From positions 992,001 through 1,056,000 of the forward strand of contig CATNEN010000002.1 of assembly GCA_950097015.1 (NCBI GenBank): 64,000 bases of DNA. The letters run 5' to 3'. The DNA is from Macrostomum hystrix. Lineage: Eukaryota > Platyhelminthes > Macrostomidae. Shown here one piece after another: positions 23,545 to 37,500 of the stretch (its first letter is position 1; each line of letters opens with the position of its first letter). Made by a program: the position numbers and the translations under genes. The notes below the pieces were generated by a model. It saw nothing but the letters and a program-made list of their open reading frames with translations. It was not told where the DNA came from and did no database searches.

Positions 23545-24940
23545 TTTTCTATTGATTGAACAGAAACTTACAGAGTAAGAAACTATACTAATTTTAGATT
23601 AAATTAACCCACGACTACTACACAGAGGACTTCAAATTGTTTACAGTGATTAATTATTTTTTAATTTGGTACCCTTTACCGAAGCGACGAAGAAGAAATA
23701 AAGCCGTAAAAAACCTCACCGTGTACGCAATTAGGCGTTGCTCTAGAATGGTCGGTTTTAATTAAAGCTATGTCAATATTTGACTTCTGAGGCTAGCTAT
23801 CTATCTAGCTATTGCATAAGCATCCTCGCTAAACTGATCGAGAAGCGACAAAATACACGCAAAGTCTGAAAATCCTTAAGCTTGTATAATGATGAAAGTT
23901 TTATCTAATGGTACGAATATGTTTGTGTCAAACACAATACCGACTGGAATGGATGGTTTGATAGTCATGTAAATTGAAGGGATTATACGTAAGTTATTTA
24001 ATTTCTGGAAAGTGAAATATATACTTCGAAGACGAAAAACTGGTATTGGATTGGAATTCGACTTCAAAAAGTCGACTTTTGAATTAGGCTTTGGAATACA
24101 GTGCTCATGGTCTGTGTGGCATAGGCTTGCGCTTGCTTCTTCGCTGGTTGAGGACAGCTGTCGAAAAATGCATGATACATCAGAACCTGCAGTCTAAGTG
24201 AATGCTGAACTACTACTTGTGTAGCCAATAAAATTACAAGCATAATTGCAAGTATAACAATTACAAGTTTGTTTGGCTAGTAGGGCCCCACTTATTGTCC
24301 CTTTGTGCTTCCCGCTTTTGTACCCCGTCCATTTTTTCCACTATACTAAAAATGAAATGGTTGCTTGGTTGGTTGCTTGCTTGCTTGCTTGTAATTGATT
24401 TTCTCCCGAACGGCTCAACCGATTTTCACCATTTCTTCACCAAAAGATGCCAAATATGGGGACAATTATACACGTATTTTTATTAAGCTTAACTTTATTG
24501 CTAAAGGGATTAAATATTCGAAAAACATGATTTTTCAAAGGTCAAACCATCTTGGCCTATTGAGAATTTTACTCACTGCCGCTGAATTAGAATTGCATCG
24601 TAAAATTGCGCAACAACCCCTAGCTGATTGAATTTGAAGCCTGCACTCTGGAGACAAATTGGAAATAAATGTACACAACCAACCGCGAGACTAAGTGTAC
24701 TCTATTTTCTTTCTTCATTGTACAAAGCCAGAACTTTGAGAATTCATTTTATAAGGCAGATTTTTGCACCCACTAACCAACAGTCGGAATAGCCGATGTG
24801 TAGGCACTAGGAATAGGTTAGGCTAGGCTAGGGTTCGATTCTGCACTGCGTCATATCATTTAGACTAATTTTCAGCCAGTAGTGATTGAAGATTATTTTA
24901 ATTTATTTTTTCATTTCGTAAATAAAATATCATAAATCAT
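23545..24940. other. Upstream region of V-ATPase c, with dispersed repeat copy 2
   Basis: Presumed promoter side of the V-ATPase c gene. 24358-24530 holds copy 2 of the repeat found at 18950-19112, preceded by a ttgc-rich run. The rest shows no recognisable feature. Confidence 0.55.
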
Positions 24941-24944
24941 AGCA

Positions 24945-25690
24945 AACCTGAGTTTGTCATAGAAAACCTGAGTTTGAATCATGGCTAAACCATAGTCTGA
25001 ATCATGGCTAAACCAGAGTTTGAATCATGGCTAAACCAGAGTCTGAATCATGGCTAAACCAGAGTCTGAATCATGGCTAAACCATAGTCTGAATCATGGC
25101 TAAACCAGAGTTTGAATCATGGCTAAACCAGAGTCTGAATCATGGCTAAACCAGAGTCTGAATCATGGCAAAACCAGAGTCTGATTCATGGCTAAACCAG
25201 AGTTTGAATCATGGCAAAACAAGAGTTTGAATCATAGTTAACCAGAGTTTGAATCATGGCTAAACCAGAGCTTGAATCATAGCTAAACCAGAGTTTGAAT
25301 CATGGCAAAACCAGCGTTTGAATCATGGCTAAACCAGCGTTTGAATCATGGCTAAACCAGCGTTTGAATCCTGGCAAAATCAGAGTTTTAATCATGACTA
25401 AACCAGATTTTGAATCATGGCTAAACCAGAGTCTGAATCATGGCTTAACCAGAGTTTGAATCATGGCTAAACCAGCGTTTGAATCATGGCTAACCTAGAG
25501 TCTGAATCATGGCTAAATTTGAATCAAGGCGAAACCAGAGTTTGAATCATGGCTACACCAGAGTTTAAATCATGGCTAAAACAGAGTTTGAATCATGGCT
25601 AAATTAGAGTTTGAATCATGGTAAAACGAGAGTTTGAATCATAGCCCACCAGGGTTTAAAACATGGCGAAACCTGAGTTTGAATCTTGGC
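24945..25690. repeat. 23-bp minisatellite
   Basis: About 32 diverged copies of 'atcatggctaaaccagagtt' plus tga. It directly abuts the 18-bp array that follows. Confidence 0.95.
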
Positions 25691-25714
25691 TAACCCAGCG
25701 TTTGAAAAATCAAC

Positions 25715-28700
25715 GTCAAACGGGGAGTCATCATCAAAATGGGGATCAAGGTAAACTGGGGGATAATCGTCAACTGGAGGATCTTGGTAAACTGGTGAAT
25801 CTTTGTCAACTGGGGGATCATTGTCAACTGTGGGATCATTGTCAACTGGGGGATCATTGTCAACTGGGGGATCATTGTCAACTGGGGGTTCATTGTCAAC
25901 TGGGGCATCATCATCAACTGGGGGATCATTGTCAACTGGGGAATCATCATCAACTGGGGATCATCATCAACTGGGGGATCATTGTCAACTGGGTGATCAT
26001 TGTCAAGTGGGGGATCATTGTCAACTGGGGGATCATTGTCAACTGGGGGATCATTGTCAACTGAGTGATCATTGTCAACTGGGGGATCATCGTCAACTGC
26101 GGGATCATTGTCAACTGGGGGATCATGGCCAACCGGCGGGATCATTGTCAACTGGGGGATCATTGTCAACTGGGGGATCATTGTCAACTGGGTGATCATC
26201 ATCAACCGGGGGATCATTGTCAACTGGGGGAACATTGTCAACTGGAGGAACATTGTTAACTGGGGATCATCATCAATGGGGAGACTTCATCAACTGGGGG
26301 ATCATTGTGAACTGGGGGATCTTTGTTAACTGGGGGATCATTGTCAACTGGGGGATCATTCTCAACTGAGGAACCATTGTCAACTGGGGATCATTTTCAA
26401 CTGGGGGATCATCATCAACTGGGGGATCATTGTCAACTAGGGGGTAATGTTCAACTGGGGGATAATTGTCAACTGGGGATTCATCATCAAATGGGGGATC
26501 ATGGTCAACTTGGGGATCATTGTCAACTGGGTGATCATCATCAACTGGGGGATAATCGTCAACTGGAGGATCTTGGTAAACTGGGGGATCTTTGTCAACT
26601 GGGGGATCATTGTCAACTGTGGGATCATTGTCAACTGGGGGATCATTGTCAACTGGGGGATCATTGTGAACTGGGGGATCATTGTCAACTGGGGGATCAT
26701 TGTCAACTGGGGGGTAATGGTCAACTAGGGGATAATTGTCAATTGGGGAATCATCATCAACTGGGGATCATCATCAACTGGGGGATCATTGTCAACTGGG
26801 TGATCATTGTCAAGTGGGGGATCATTGTCAACTGGGGGATCATTGTCAACTGGGGGATCATTGTCAACTGAGTGATCATTGTCAACTTGGGGATCATTGT
26901 CAACTGGGGGATCATTGTCAACTGGGGGGTAATGGTCAACTAGGGGATAATTGTCAATTGGGGAATCATCATCAACTGGGGATCATCATCAACTGGGGGA
27001 TCATTGTCAACTGGGTGATCATTGTCAAGTGGGGGATCATTGTCAACTGGGGGATCATTGTCAACTGGGGGATCATTGTCAACTGAGTGATCATTGTCAA
27101 CTGGGGGATCATCGTCAACTGCGGGATCATTGTCAACTGGGGGATCATGGCCAACCGGCGGGATCATTGTCAACTGGGGGATCATTGTCAACTGGGGGAT
27201 CATTGTCAACTGGGTGATCATCATCAACCGGGGGATCATTGTCAACTGGGGGAACATTGTCAACTGGAGGAACATTGTTAACTGGGGATCATCATCAATG
27301 GGGAGACTTCATCAACTGGGGGATCATTGTGAACTGGGGGATCTTTGTTAACTGGGGGATCATTGTCAACTGGGGGATCATTCTCAACTGAGGAACCATT
27401 GTCAACTGGGGATCATTTTCAACTGGGGGATCATCATCAACTGGGGGATCATTGTCAACTAGGGGGTAATGTTCAACTGGGGGATAATTGTCAACTGGGG
27501 ATTCATCATCAAATGGGGGATCATGGTCAACTTGGGGATCATTGTCAACTGGGTGATCATCATCAACTGGGGGATAATCGTCAACTGGAGGATCTTGGTA
27601 AACTGGGGGATCTTTGTCAACTGGGGGATCATTGTCAACTGTGGGATCATTGTCAACTGGGGGATCATTGTCAACTGGGGGATCATTGTGAACTGGGGGA
27701 TCATTGTCAACTGGGGGATCATTGTCAACTGGGGGGTAATGGTCAACTAGGGGATAATTGTCAATTGGGGAATCATCATCAACTGGGGATCATCATCAAC
27801 TGGGGGATCATTGTCAACTGGGTGATCATTGTCAAGTGGGGGATCATTGTCAACTGGGGGATCATTGTCAACTGGGGGATCATTGTCAACTGAGTGATCA
27901 TTGTCAACTTGGGGATCATTGTCAACTGGGGGATCATTGTCAACTGGGGGGTAATGGTCAACTAGGGGATAATTGTCAATTGGGGAATCATCATCAACTG
28001 GGGATCATCATCAACTGGGGGATCATTGTCAACTGGGTGATCATTGTCAAGTGGGGGATCATTGTCAACTGGGGGATCATTGTCAACTGGGGGATCATTG
28101 TCAACTGAGTGATCATTGTCAACTGGGGGATCATCGTCAACTGCGGGATCATTGTCAACTGGGGGATCATGGCCAACCGGCGGGATCATTGTCAACTGGG
28201 GGATCATTGTCAACTGGGGGATCATTGTCAACTGGGTGATCATCATCAACCGGGGGATCATTGTCAACTGGGGGAACATTGTCAACTGGAGGAACATTGT
28301 TAACTGGGGATCATCATCAATGGGGAGACTTCATCAACTGGGGGATCATTGTGAACTGGGGGATCTTTGTTAACTGGGGGATCATTGTCAACTGGGGGAT
28401 CATTCTCAACTGGGGGATCATTGTCAACTGGGGGATCATTTTCAACTGGGGGATCATCATCAACTGGGGGATCATTGTCAACTGGGGGATCATTGTCAAC
28501 TGGGGGATCATTGTCATCTGGGGGATCATTGTCAACTGGGGGGATCATTGTCAACTGGGTGATCATCATCAACTGGGGGATCATTGTCAACTGGGGGAAC
28601 ATTGTCAACTGGAGGAACATTGTTAACTGGGGATCATCATCAATGGGGAGACTTCATCAACTGGGGGATCATTGTGAACTGGGGGATCTTTGTTAACTTT

Positions 28701-29005
28701 GGGATCATTGTCAACTGGGGGATCATTCTCAACTGGGGGATCATTGTCAACTGGGGGATCATTTTCAACTGGGGGATCATCATCAACTGGGGGATCATTG
28801 TCAACTGGGGGATCATTGTCAACTGGGGGATCGTTGTCAACTGGGGGTTCATTGTCAACTGGGGGATCATCATCAACTGGGGGATCATTGTCAACTGGGG
28901 GATCATTGTCAACTGGGGGATCGTTGTCAACTGGGGGTTCATTGTCAACTGGGGGATCATTGTCAACTGGGGGATCATTGTCAACTGGGGGTTCATTGTA
29001 GCTTT
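25715..29005. repeat. Large 18-bp array with 1022-bp higher-order repeat
   Basis: About 180 copies of 'aactgggggatcattgtc' with many recurring variants (catcatc, gtaatggtc, gatcttggtaa, gaacattg). The variant order repeats with a 1022-bp period: blocks starting at 26065, 27087 and 28109 match, with no difference noticed over the first two and over the initial part of the third. The 28.3-29.0 kb part is more homogeneous. Long frames open on both strands follow from the 18-bp unit. No gene on either side uses them. Confidence 0.97.
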
Positions 29006-29848
29006 AAAAAGCTGTAAATTCAGCTGCTAAAAAGTATATACTAGACGAATTAAAAGTATTTCTGCTCCCCGAAGGGGGGCAAAACTTGCTAGTATCATGA
29101 CTAATGTTCAGTTAAACAATGTTTTTTTCTGTTTATTTCTCCGTTGATCCTAAATACTACTGTATATTATCTGGTTATCGTAACTCGAGAGGAAGATTAT
29201 ACTCGTATTTGTTTGGCTAATATTATTGATTAGCTGCGTTTAAGATGAGTAACTCCATTCCTAATGTCTATGCGTAAGGTCCATTATTGTAATAAGTTGT
29301 AGTAATTGCAATAACTGTTACTAAATAAATTTGTATTAATAATTTCGTCTTAATTTAGTCATTCTAATAGTAAGTTCATAAATATTTTCGTGCCAGTAAA
29401 TTATGCTTCTGGTGGCAGCAACTACACCTTCGCGCTACTATGGGTTTATTGGCCAATTGAAGCTATTGATTTTTATGTTAGAGTTGGACGTCGCATAAAT
29501 AAAAAGCTTTAGCTTATTTAAAACTATCCTGAGGTGAAGTCTTTTCTCGGACTGCTCTAGATCTAGTGCCACGGCCATAGTTATTTGCTACGATATGTAG
29601 TTAGTTTCAAAAATTTAGCGCCAGTTAAAATTAAAGATTTAATATACACGCCTCTAAAACTTGCAGCATGGTGCAGTACGATGAACAATGATTCGTGCGA
29701 ACAGAAGTTACTGTAACGAACAATAAAATATGAAAAAGCTGGGTAACATAAAATAGCCTTATATTTGGTGTGTCTGAGATCGCAAAATGCACACAATTCC
29801 AAATGCCAATCGCTGCATAGATATATACATATATAGGTAATTAGATAA
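29006..29848. other. AT-rich 3' flank of the helical-repeat gene
   Basis: No repeat or coding signal recognised. The part next to 29849 should contain the 3' UTR of the minus-strand gene. Confidence 0.45.
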
Positions 29849-32800
29849 CTAGTCACCTAAGCACTCATTTTCCATCGGATCGTGGGCTCTGATTGACAGC
29901 TCTAAATCGTTGATAAGGCATAAAATCCTGTCAGCAGCGTCGCAGCCTTCATTGTTGTCGATTGAATCCTCGGCATCGTCGTTCAGTAGACGACAGCGCT
30001 CGTCCAGTCGCTCCTGAGCCGCTGTCAAACGCAGCCGAAGATCCTTCAATTCAGGATCATCGTCGGCTTCATCCAGATGTTTCAACGCGGCGGAAACAGC
30101 CGAGCGAATAGTCGGCAGGCCATCTAGCGGAAGTCTTTCAAAGAGACGGTCGTTGAAGCTGCCGACAAGGCCTGCTGAAGACGGAGATGGCGCTGCCGCA
30201 GCTGCAGCAGAGGCGGCAGTCAGATTCGCCAGACTGTTGAGAAGTTCGGCCGGCAGAGCTGCCTGGACAGAGTCGAGCAGGTCGCCAGCTAGTTGGGCAG
30301 CCGCGTGCGCCGTCTCGGGGGTCAGGGCGCCAACGGCAGCGTCGGCTATGGCGCGATCGCTGAGTTGGCATATGGCAGACAGCAGTCTGGCATCGCTGAG
30401 CAGGCTATGAGCGGGTTGAGCAGCTAACTCAGGTGCAGCGTGCCAATTTCGAAGCACAGCCTGGCCTAGAAGACAGTCGCGAAGGCATAGGAACAGCCGA
30501 GCATCAGCGCCGCCCACTGCGGCATTGGATGCGGCAGCGGTCAGGCTGGCCAAGGTGTCCGGGCTGAGCGGCTGTCTAGCCGAGAAATAGGCGAGCGCGG
30601 CGTCTCGTGTGGCCGGCTCTGATGACGCAGCCGCCGACAGGCAGAAGGCATCGGCCTACAATTGGCAGGTGATTGAGCCATCATCAACGGTGGTTTGATT
30701 TGAGCTTAATTCTAGATCCTAAAAAAATTCTGGGAAATATTAATTTGATATTTAAAGCACCAGATTTAAGTCTAATGGAGTCCCTCGCAGAGACAGGTGG
30801 GCGGTAGTGAAGCAGCACCTTGTGACGCCCTCGTCATGAGCCCCAGGGGCCATAGCTACCTCGCCGAGCACTGCTGCTTCCTCCAGGGATCGGCACTTTC
30901 TGTGAGTACGACGACGAAGACGCTAAGCATTTTCTGTCACTGCCTTTTCCGATTGACAAGTTTCACTTCCAGAAAATATTTAATGACCTATCACACCTGA
31001 GACTTGACACGTGGCAATTTTTTTGCGTTACAGGTCTGTGCACTTTCGTTGCCTTATAAAAATTGGAAATGGCGAACTCAGTTCTGAGTGGAAATCGTTT
31101 TCCTCGCAAAGATAATTGCCCCCAGTCACTTCTTTTCAAGGCGACAAGACAAGCTTCAGTAGGCTGGGGTTAAAAGCGATCGCCAGCAAACTGGCACATC
31201 GGGTGCAAGGAGTATACATTTCGAGCTTCGAGCTTTGCGAATTCGGGATCGAGTCGATGATGCGTCGCAGAGACTCACAAATCAGCTTTGGTAAGCAACC
31301 ACAAAGAAGCTCATATTTTGCACTTTTGAGCAAAGAACAGAACAGTAACGAACAAATAACGACATTTTGTCCAATAGATACCATCGAACTGCACGCCCTT
31401 AATCATGCTTATTCAAAATGGGTTTCAACTTTTACTTAATCAAGGCGTTACGAACAAAGCTACCGTGTGGAATACGTTCAACCAAGACCTGTTTGACCAG
31501 TGCTTCTATTAAACCGGTGTTCCGAATGCCGCAGACAATCCGATAAACATCAACTGCTGGAGAACTGTTGTGGGCAGGTACCTGGCTGTTTCAATGAACA
31601 TTACTGGAATCGTGGATGACGATCGCTACCCACACTTCTGCGAGATCGACGGTTAAAATGTACTTTATGAACATAAAATATACTACGCTATCTGCAATAA
31701 GTCTCTCACCACTGCATGTAATATCTATTTTAAAAAACTTGAAATTCGCCGCTAGAACACTTAATAATAAGCATTGAGCAATAGCTGAATAAACCGACCA
31801 TGTCAGCTGCTGTGTTCGGGACCAACTGGAACAAGCCGCGCCTAGCCAAATCGGCCAAAGCCAGAACCGATTTCCGACGATCCGATGCGCAGCTAGGAGA
31901 CTGAAGAAACTCCTCCAGATCATTCGGCACCCTGGCAGCTGGGCTGACGACAGTGAGAGTCAACCGAACGGCCAACTCGCTACCACCGGACCTGCTAAAC
32001 CTCGGCGATGCGGCGAAGTACAAGAGTCGCTTTAGCAGACTGATTCTGCCGACGCCACTTAGACTGGACGTCCAGTTGGTGACAGCTTCCGGTTGAACTG
32101 CTGCGGCCAAGAGGACGGCTTCTGACGGCCATCGATCAGGCTCGGATGATGAAGGCGCCTTTAACAGACCATCGGATAATTGAGGCTCGGCGTTGACAAG
32201 TCTCTGAACTTGGAGTCTCTGATTGGACACTGTCGAGTTGCTTTCCTTGGAAACGGGAAAACCGAACAGCATGTTGCAAGCAATCTCAGCAAGTATGTCC
32301 GGCGGTAGCCCGGTTGAAGCGGTTGGCGACTGTGGACTCCTGCGAGTCAAGTTTAGTGAAGGAATAAATGTACAATGGTCATTGTTCAACAGCCGCACAC
32401 CGACCCCTCATACCTCCGCACACCAACCCCTCATACCCCCGTACACCAACCCCTTCATACCCCCGCACACCAACCCCCTCATACCCCCGCACACCAACCC
32501 CTTCATACCCCGCACACAAAACCCCCTCATACCTCCGCACACCAACCCCCTCATACCCCCGCACACCAACCCCTTCATACCCCCGCACACCAACCCCCTC
32601 ATACTCCCGCACACCAACCCCCTCATACCCCGCACACGAACCCACTCATACCTCCGCACACAAACCCCCTCATACCCCCGCACACCAACCCCTTCATACC
32701 CCCGCACACCAACCCACTCATACTTCAAAACACATGCGAACCAACCCCACCTGCCCTCGCCGACCCTCTTTCTACGAGCTACTACCTGTACTTTTGCTCG

Positions 32801-33398
32801 CTCACCTGGACCAAACATGCGCCAAGGCCAGGCACAGAGCCGCTCTAACGTGCATGTTGCTAATGACACCCTTATCAGACAGAGCCCCAATCAACGCATC
32901 TGATAATATCGCCCAATCGCCAACATCGAAGCGGGCCGAAGAGGCGACCGACAATAGCAGGGCCAGTGTGTCTGCGCCAATTTTCGCTTGACATTGTCGA
33001 CCAGATCTAAGAGCGGCTGTCAGGGAGTTACTTAATAAACGCTTCGCCTCATCCGCAGCATCAATGGACACCTGCTGCTCCAGCAGGGCGACAACAACCG
33101 GTAGGTAGAGCGACAGAAGCTGTGCGTGTTCATCGGCACTGGATGAATCAGACCCAACCGCATCAGTGCTTGCTTTGCAGTAGCGGCGTAGAATGGACAG
33201 AAGTCTGTCCACGTCTGCGGAATACGAAGGACTCACAGCCAGTACAGGCGAACCGGTCCAGGCGGCCAGCTCAGCGGACAGCTGCAGAACCAGGCTGCTA
33301 TCCAGGTGCTCAGAGAAGGCGAATGTCAGACTGTCGAGTAGGCGACAGAGCTGATTGCCAACTTCGATGGCAGTCGACGTAGGAATTGTTGGAGAAGG
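29849..33398 (-). CDS. Ala/Leu-rich helical (HEAT/ARM-like) protein, 3' part
   Basis: Three minus-strand exons: 32806-33398, 31799-32339 and 29849-30655. Acceptors are GATTTCCAG|CC, GACTCGCAG|G and TTGTAG|GCC; donors are CCAG|GTGAGC and a weaker ATG|GTCGGT. Phases agree, giving about 646 residues ending at a stop at 29849-29851. The first exon opens in frame with no ATG at its 5' end, so an upstream exon is missing. The product is almost wholly amphipathic helix, rich in Ala and Leu, with stretches such as LSLYLPVVVALLEQQ and LADLARRGLFQLV suggesting HEAT/ARM-type repeats. The C-terminus is acidic with a likely coiled coil (LRLRLTAAQERLDERCRLL). I do not recognise the family. A 24-bp minisatellite lies in the first intron. 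Confidence 0.6.
32393..32735. repeat. 24-25-bp minisatellite
   Basis: About 14 copies of 'cataccccgcacaccaaccc' plus cct/ctt. Intronic in the helical-repeat gene, between exons at 32806 and 32339. Confidence 0.93.
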
Positions 33399-33479
33399 CT
33401 GGAAATCAAGTCGAGTTTAACGTACCGTCTAAGCTAAGGTCAACCTCTAGCACCATTGAAACTAAGCAGCGAATTGCTT

Positions 33480-33720
33480 CAACAATTTCACAGCGAACAA
33501 CAAGAGCGGTCTAGCGCGCCCGACTTCGACCAAGGTCCCTGAGCTCGATTCCGCGCTCAGCCACAGAGAGAAGGCTTGGGGACTTGTCGTTGAGGACCAA
33601 CCCACAAGACACAGTGAGAGTGTTACACTGCCTGATGTTGAGAAAGCCAAGGCAGATGTACGCCTGTGTGAGTATTGCCTACGTACAGTATCTGTGCGTG
33701 TGTGCTCTGGTAAATGGGCC
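33480..33720 (+). mobile_element. SINE-like element, second family
   Basis: Shares 'aggtccctgagctcga', 'agagaaggctt', 'cacagtgagagtg', 'acactgcctga' and a 'gtgtgctc' end with 41463-42110. The proximal part resembles a decayed tRNA head. Upstream of the helical-repeat gene's first visible exon. Confidence 0.65.
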
Positions 33721-34595
33721 AAAGTTGTAGTAGCATATTAAATATGATTAGTATTTTCTCAGTCCAGATTAAATAAAAATTTTAAACATTGGTACAGTTC
33801 TAAAATTATTTAAAGATAGTTTATACTTTAAAGCTAAAAGGATATGTCTTAAGTATATTTGTAGAAATTTCTAACAAAAGAACAACGATATCAAATAATG
33901 TGTAGCTATACACTTGAATATGAGTAATTATTTGGCAAATTATTACTTTAAAAACCTACAATGATCAATTGAATAACAAAACAAAAAAACTGTAACATAT
34001 TGCCAATAAAACTGCCAATAGAAAATATCAACCTAGGATGCTAACCGCTGTCATTGATTCTGTTTTGAGTCTCACGAAAAAAATTCATAGGCGCAAAAAT
34101 TATTACGTAATTCAAGCGATATAAAAATAAGAAAAATAATGTGCAGCTAAATAGTTCGTTGCATAAAACATTGGCTAAGAAATTGAAAGTTACAGAATTA
34201 GTTAAAATTAAATTTGTAAAAATTCACAGCATAAGTCTCGACTGGCATGACGCTTCGAATGTAGCATTTTTTAGCTGTAAAAACTAGCTAAGACAGCGAA
34301 GACAATGTGAAAGTAAAAACAGTGTAAAGTGTGTGCAGGTAGCCTTGGAAACGAGTGGACACAATAGCAGCTGCATTGCATAAAAAATTATGATTTCTAA
34401 ATTATTTAGGGCATTATTTCTCTGAGCAAATATTCTTATATGTCCTATTATTAATAGTTTTAAACTCTTTTTTTTCGTAGCAATCTAAGATTTTAATATA
34501 AAAAACGGTGCACAGATGGGCCACAGTATAAGCCATAAAATCACCCAAAAATATTCCGACTTCCTCAATCGTCAATTGGGAATGCAAAAATAAGT
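33721..34595. other. AT-rich gap below receptor A
   Basis: No recognisable feature. Includes the expected 3' UTR of receptor A (stop at 34596-34598). Confidence 0.45.
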
Positions 34596-37500
34596 TTACG
34601 AGACACATGACCTAGATAAATAGTCATCATCCACAATGAAATTCGCGTTAGGCTTTTCTACAATAGTCAGCGGCTTCACAAGCGACTGATGATGGCAGGT
34701 GTAATGACCGGCGCTGCTGTTACTCTGACTGCAACTGCCTCCTGAGCTGCTCACATTTGAGCTACATTGGTTTAGCGGCGCCTGAAAAAATTACAAGTTA
34801 TTTATTTATTTTCATTTTAGCTGTGATTTTATTAGCTGTAGTCTGTGTCTACCTTACTTGAGGTACTAAAATCTGTTTTTCTGAGCCACAGTGTGTCTGG
34901 TTCTACTTTTAGCTACGAGTTGTCCATGTCCAAGTGTGACCTCAGTATCTATTTTTAGTTACAAGCGTCAACTTTGAGGCCACGTCAGTATCTATTTTTA
35001 GAAACAGCCTAAATGACGCACTTTTTTTCTCTAAATTAAAATAAAAAATATTCTCTAACCAAGACAGCGCAGTCGATGTCGTCGTCCGGCTCCTTATTGC
35101 CATAATTTTTTGCTGGGGGCAGTTTTTTAGTCCTTCGAAAATGAAGGTAAATACCAAGTACGATGAAAGCCAGTAAGATGGGCGCAATAAGAAAACTGAA
35201 ATATATTTTTCGTTCGGAATCCACAGATGAAGCTGGCTCAAGATGAAGAGAACACAAAACACCGTCACGAATAATCCTGCCAATTGTTGTCGACTCATGA
35301 CCAACTGACCTTGCACTGAGTTGCCTGCAATTTCTAAATTCTTCTAAACTTTTAGCAGTATTATTGCAGATAACTACGCGATGAAACTGTCTATCGTTGC
35401 CGTTCTCTTTGCAAGCTTTGCCAACTGGGCCAACTGTGATCACATCATGCGGATTGCTCAAACTGCTAGAGTTCTTTCCGACGGAAGTGGACGCTAGAAC
35501 AGCTAGACGAAGCGTCTGATTTGGCTCGATGATTAAATCTGAGATGTTGATTTTTATAAAATCAGCAGTTTGCAGATCGTATCGACTGCGAGGAACTAGC
35601 TGACTTTTATTGGTATCTAGGTTAACCAGTTCGTAGCTTTGAATGCGACCATTCCTGCAGCTCCTGCGAAAAAGAATTAATGAAAAATTTAAGGAGGCTC
35701 CAAACTTTTGGCGATAATAAACGCTGTAGCCTCACCGGTCAGAGGCGGGAAACACCAGAACATCCGGCGGCACCAGGAAGGCCTCGCCAGCTCTGGGATT
35801 GCACGGCAGCCACTCGGCTGACCGGCCAGCGACGCTGGAATTGTCGCTCCAATGGCCGGCGAAGAATTTCGGCCGGCAGCGCACCGTCACCGAGTAGCCG
35901 GTGTCCGGCTTGGCAGGCAGAGACAGACGGGTGGCGTTGGTTGCTAGGCAACGCCCGTCAGATAGCGATACCTGGTAGCTGTACTCCTGGTTGCCAGGTA
36001 TTTCAGTGGTTGGCAGCTTCCAGCTGATGTCTAGCAGGTGGGCTTCGAAGCTGACGGACAGTCGACGCACAGGGTTGGGCTTCTCTGAAATAGGTTAAAT
36101 ACATAGAACGTACTTTTGTACAATTTAGTAAACAACCAATTGGATTTTAGTATGTTGGATAAAAATATATTCTCGCAGTACATCACTTATGTTGTACACT
36201 GCGTTCAACATTTTGTGTGCCTGCTTTTATGACGTAAGTTTATTTTATTGGAAACTCACATGGGAATCTTTTAAATGTATATGACGTCAGTTGCTATTTT
36301 TAGAAACTTGAGTGGGAGTGTTTTTGTATATCTGACGTCAGTTTCTATTATTAGAAACTCGCATAGGGTCTCTTCTATGTCACAGCAGAACATAGGCGCA
36401 TTGCAATTCGATAACTTCTAGCTAGCTTAGTGCACCAGTTATTTGAAATACTATTTACTTTAAACTCTTAACAAAAAAGACGTGATTTAAAATAATCTGA
36501 TAAGGCAATAAACAAAGACATACCTTTGTCCCGAATATCGAACTCCACTGTGCTATCAGTACACCAGCCGATACGGTTGCAGACTCGCAGATGCAATAGG
36601 ACAATATCTGCGCCAGCTATAAACGATTGTTCAATTTTGCCCAGATTGCATTGGCCATAGGAGTCGCACTCACAGCTGCAGTCGGTTGCACGGCCGCGAG
36701 ACTGGCTTTAGAAAAAATTGGAACATGGAGCAGCTTATAATGGTGCTGCAATACAGAGAAGTACAGTGCCATTATAACTCGAAATAAAACAGCTAGATCA
36801 CCAAGAAAGGCTTGGGGGCTTGCGTTAATCGCTTGTTCACAGTCCCTGAAAGTAGAACTAAAAAGAACACCAACTACTAAGAAGGCTTAACAAATAATAA
36901 TGTAGCACCAATGCCATAAAAAGTGTGAAAGTAAAAAATAACTGGATAGATAACGACATATTCATATTGGTTTACAAGTTTCGACAACACAGAAGTCTAG
37001 AAGTAATAGGGTAGCTAAAGATTCACTGAATGAAGAGCTGCATACTTACAGACTGAATCAGGCTTACAAGACAAATCTAGGAAAAATGAAGGACAGGCTT
37101 GTTTAAGTTGGTCAACAAGTACATCAGGGACATTGAAGAAATATCTAGGACAGAAAATGTGCAATCGATAAAAATATTTATTTGCTGCAGTAGCAATGGT
37201 ACACATCCGTAGCAATGGTACACATCCGTAGCAATGGTACACATCCGTAGCAATGGTACACATCCGTAGCAATGGTACACATCCGTAGCAATGGTACATA
37301 TCCAAAAGCTACCTCAGTGGTGACACCGTTAGCTTCGACTGACAATTCGGACAAATTTCATCCAAGCGGACAATGTCAACATGATTGTCAAACGCAGCTG
37401 GAACTCTGTTGGGATATTTTATGACTATGATTTGATAATAAAATACTTGACATTATTGACTTTCTTGTTGCTAGTTTGTTACAGGGTTACAACTTTACAA

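Noticed and set aside
25663-29030. Dozens of overlapping frames with LGDHCQ, NWGIIV or QLTMIP repeats
   Set aside because: All are readings of one 18-bp minisatellite in different frames; no gene context.
30797-31439. Plus-strand frames in the helical-repeat gene intron
   Set aside because: No recognisable domain, no splice or start context; possibly remnants of a mobile element but nothing identifiable.
32802-33236. Helical-repeat exons as an upstream part of PI4KA
   Set aside because: They lie downstream (3') of the PI4KA stop on the same strand, with other complete genes between.
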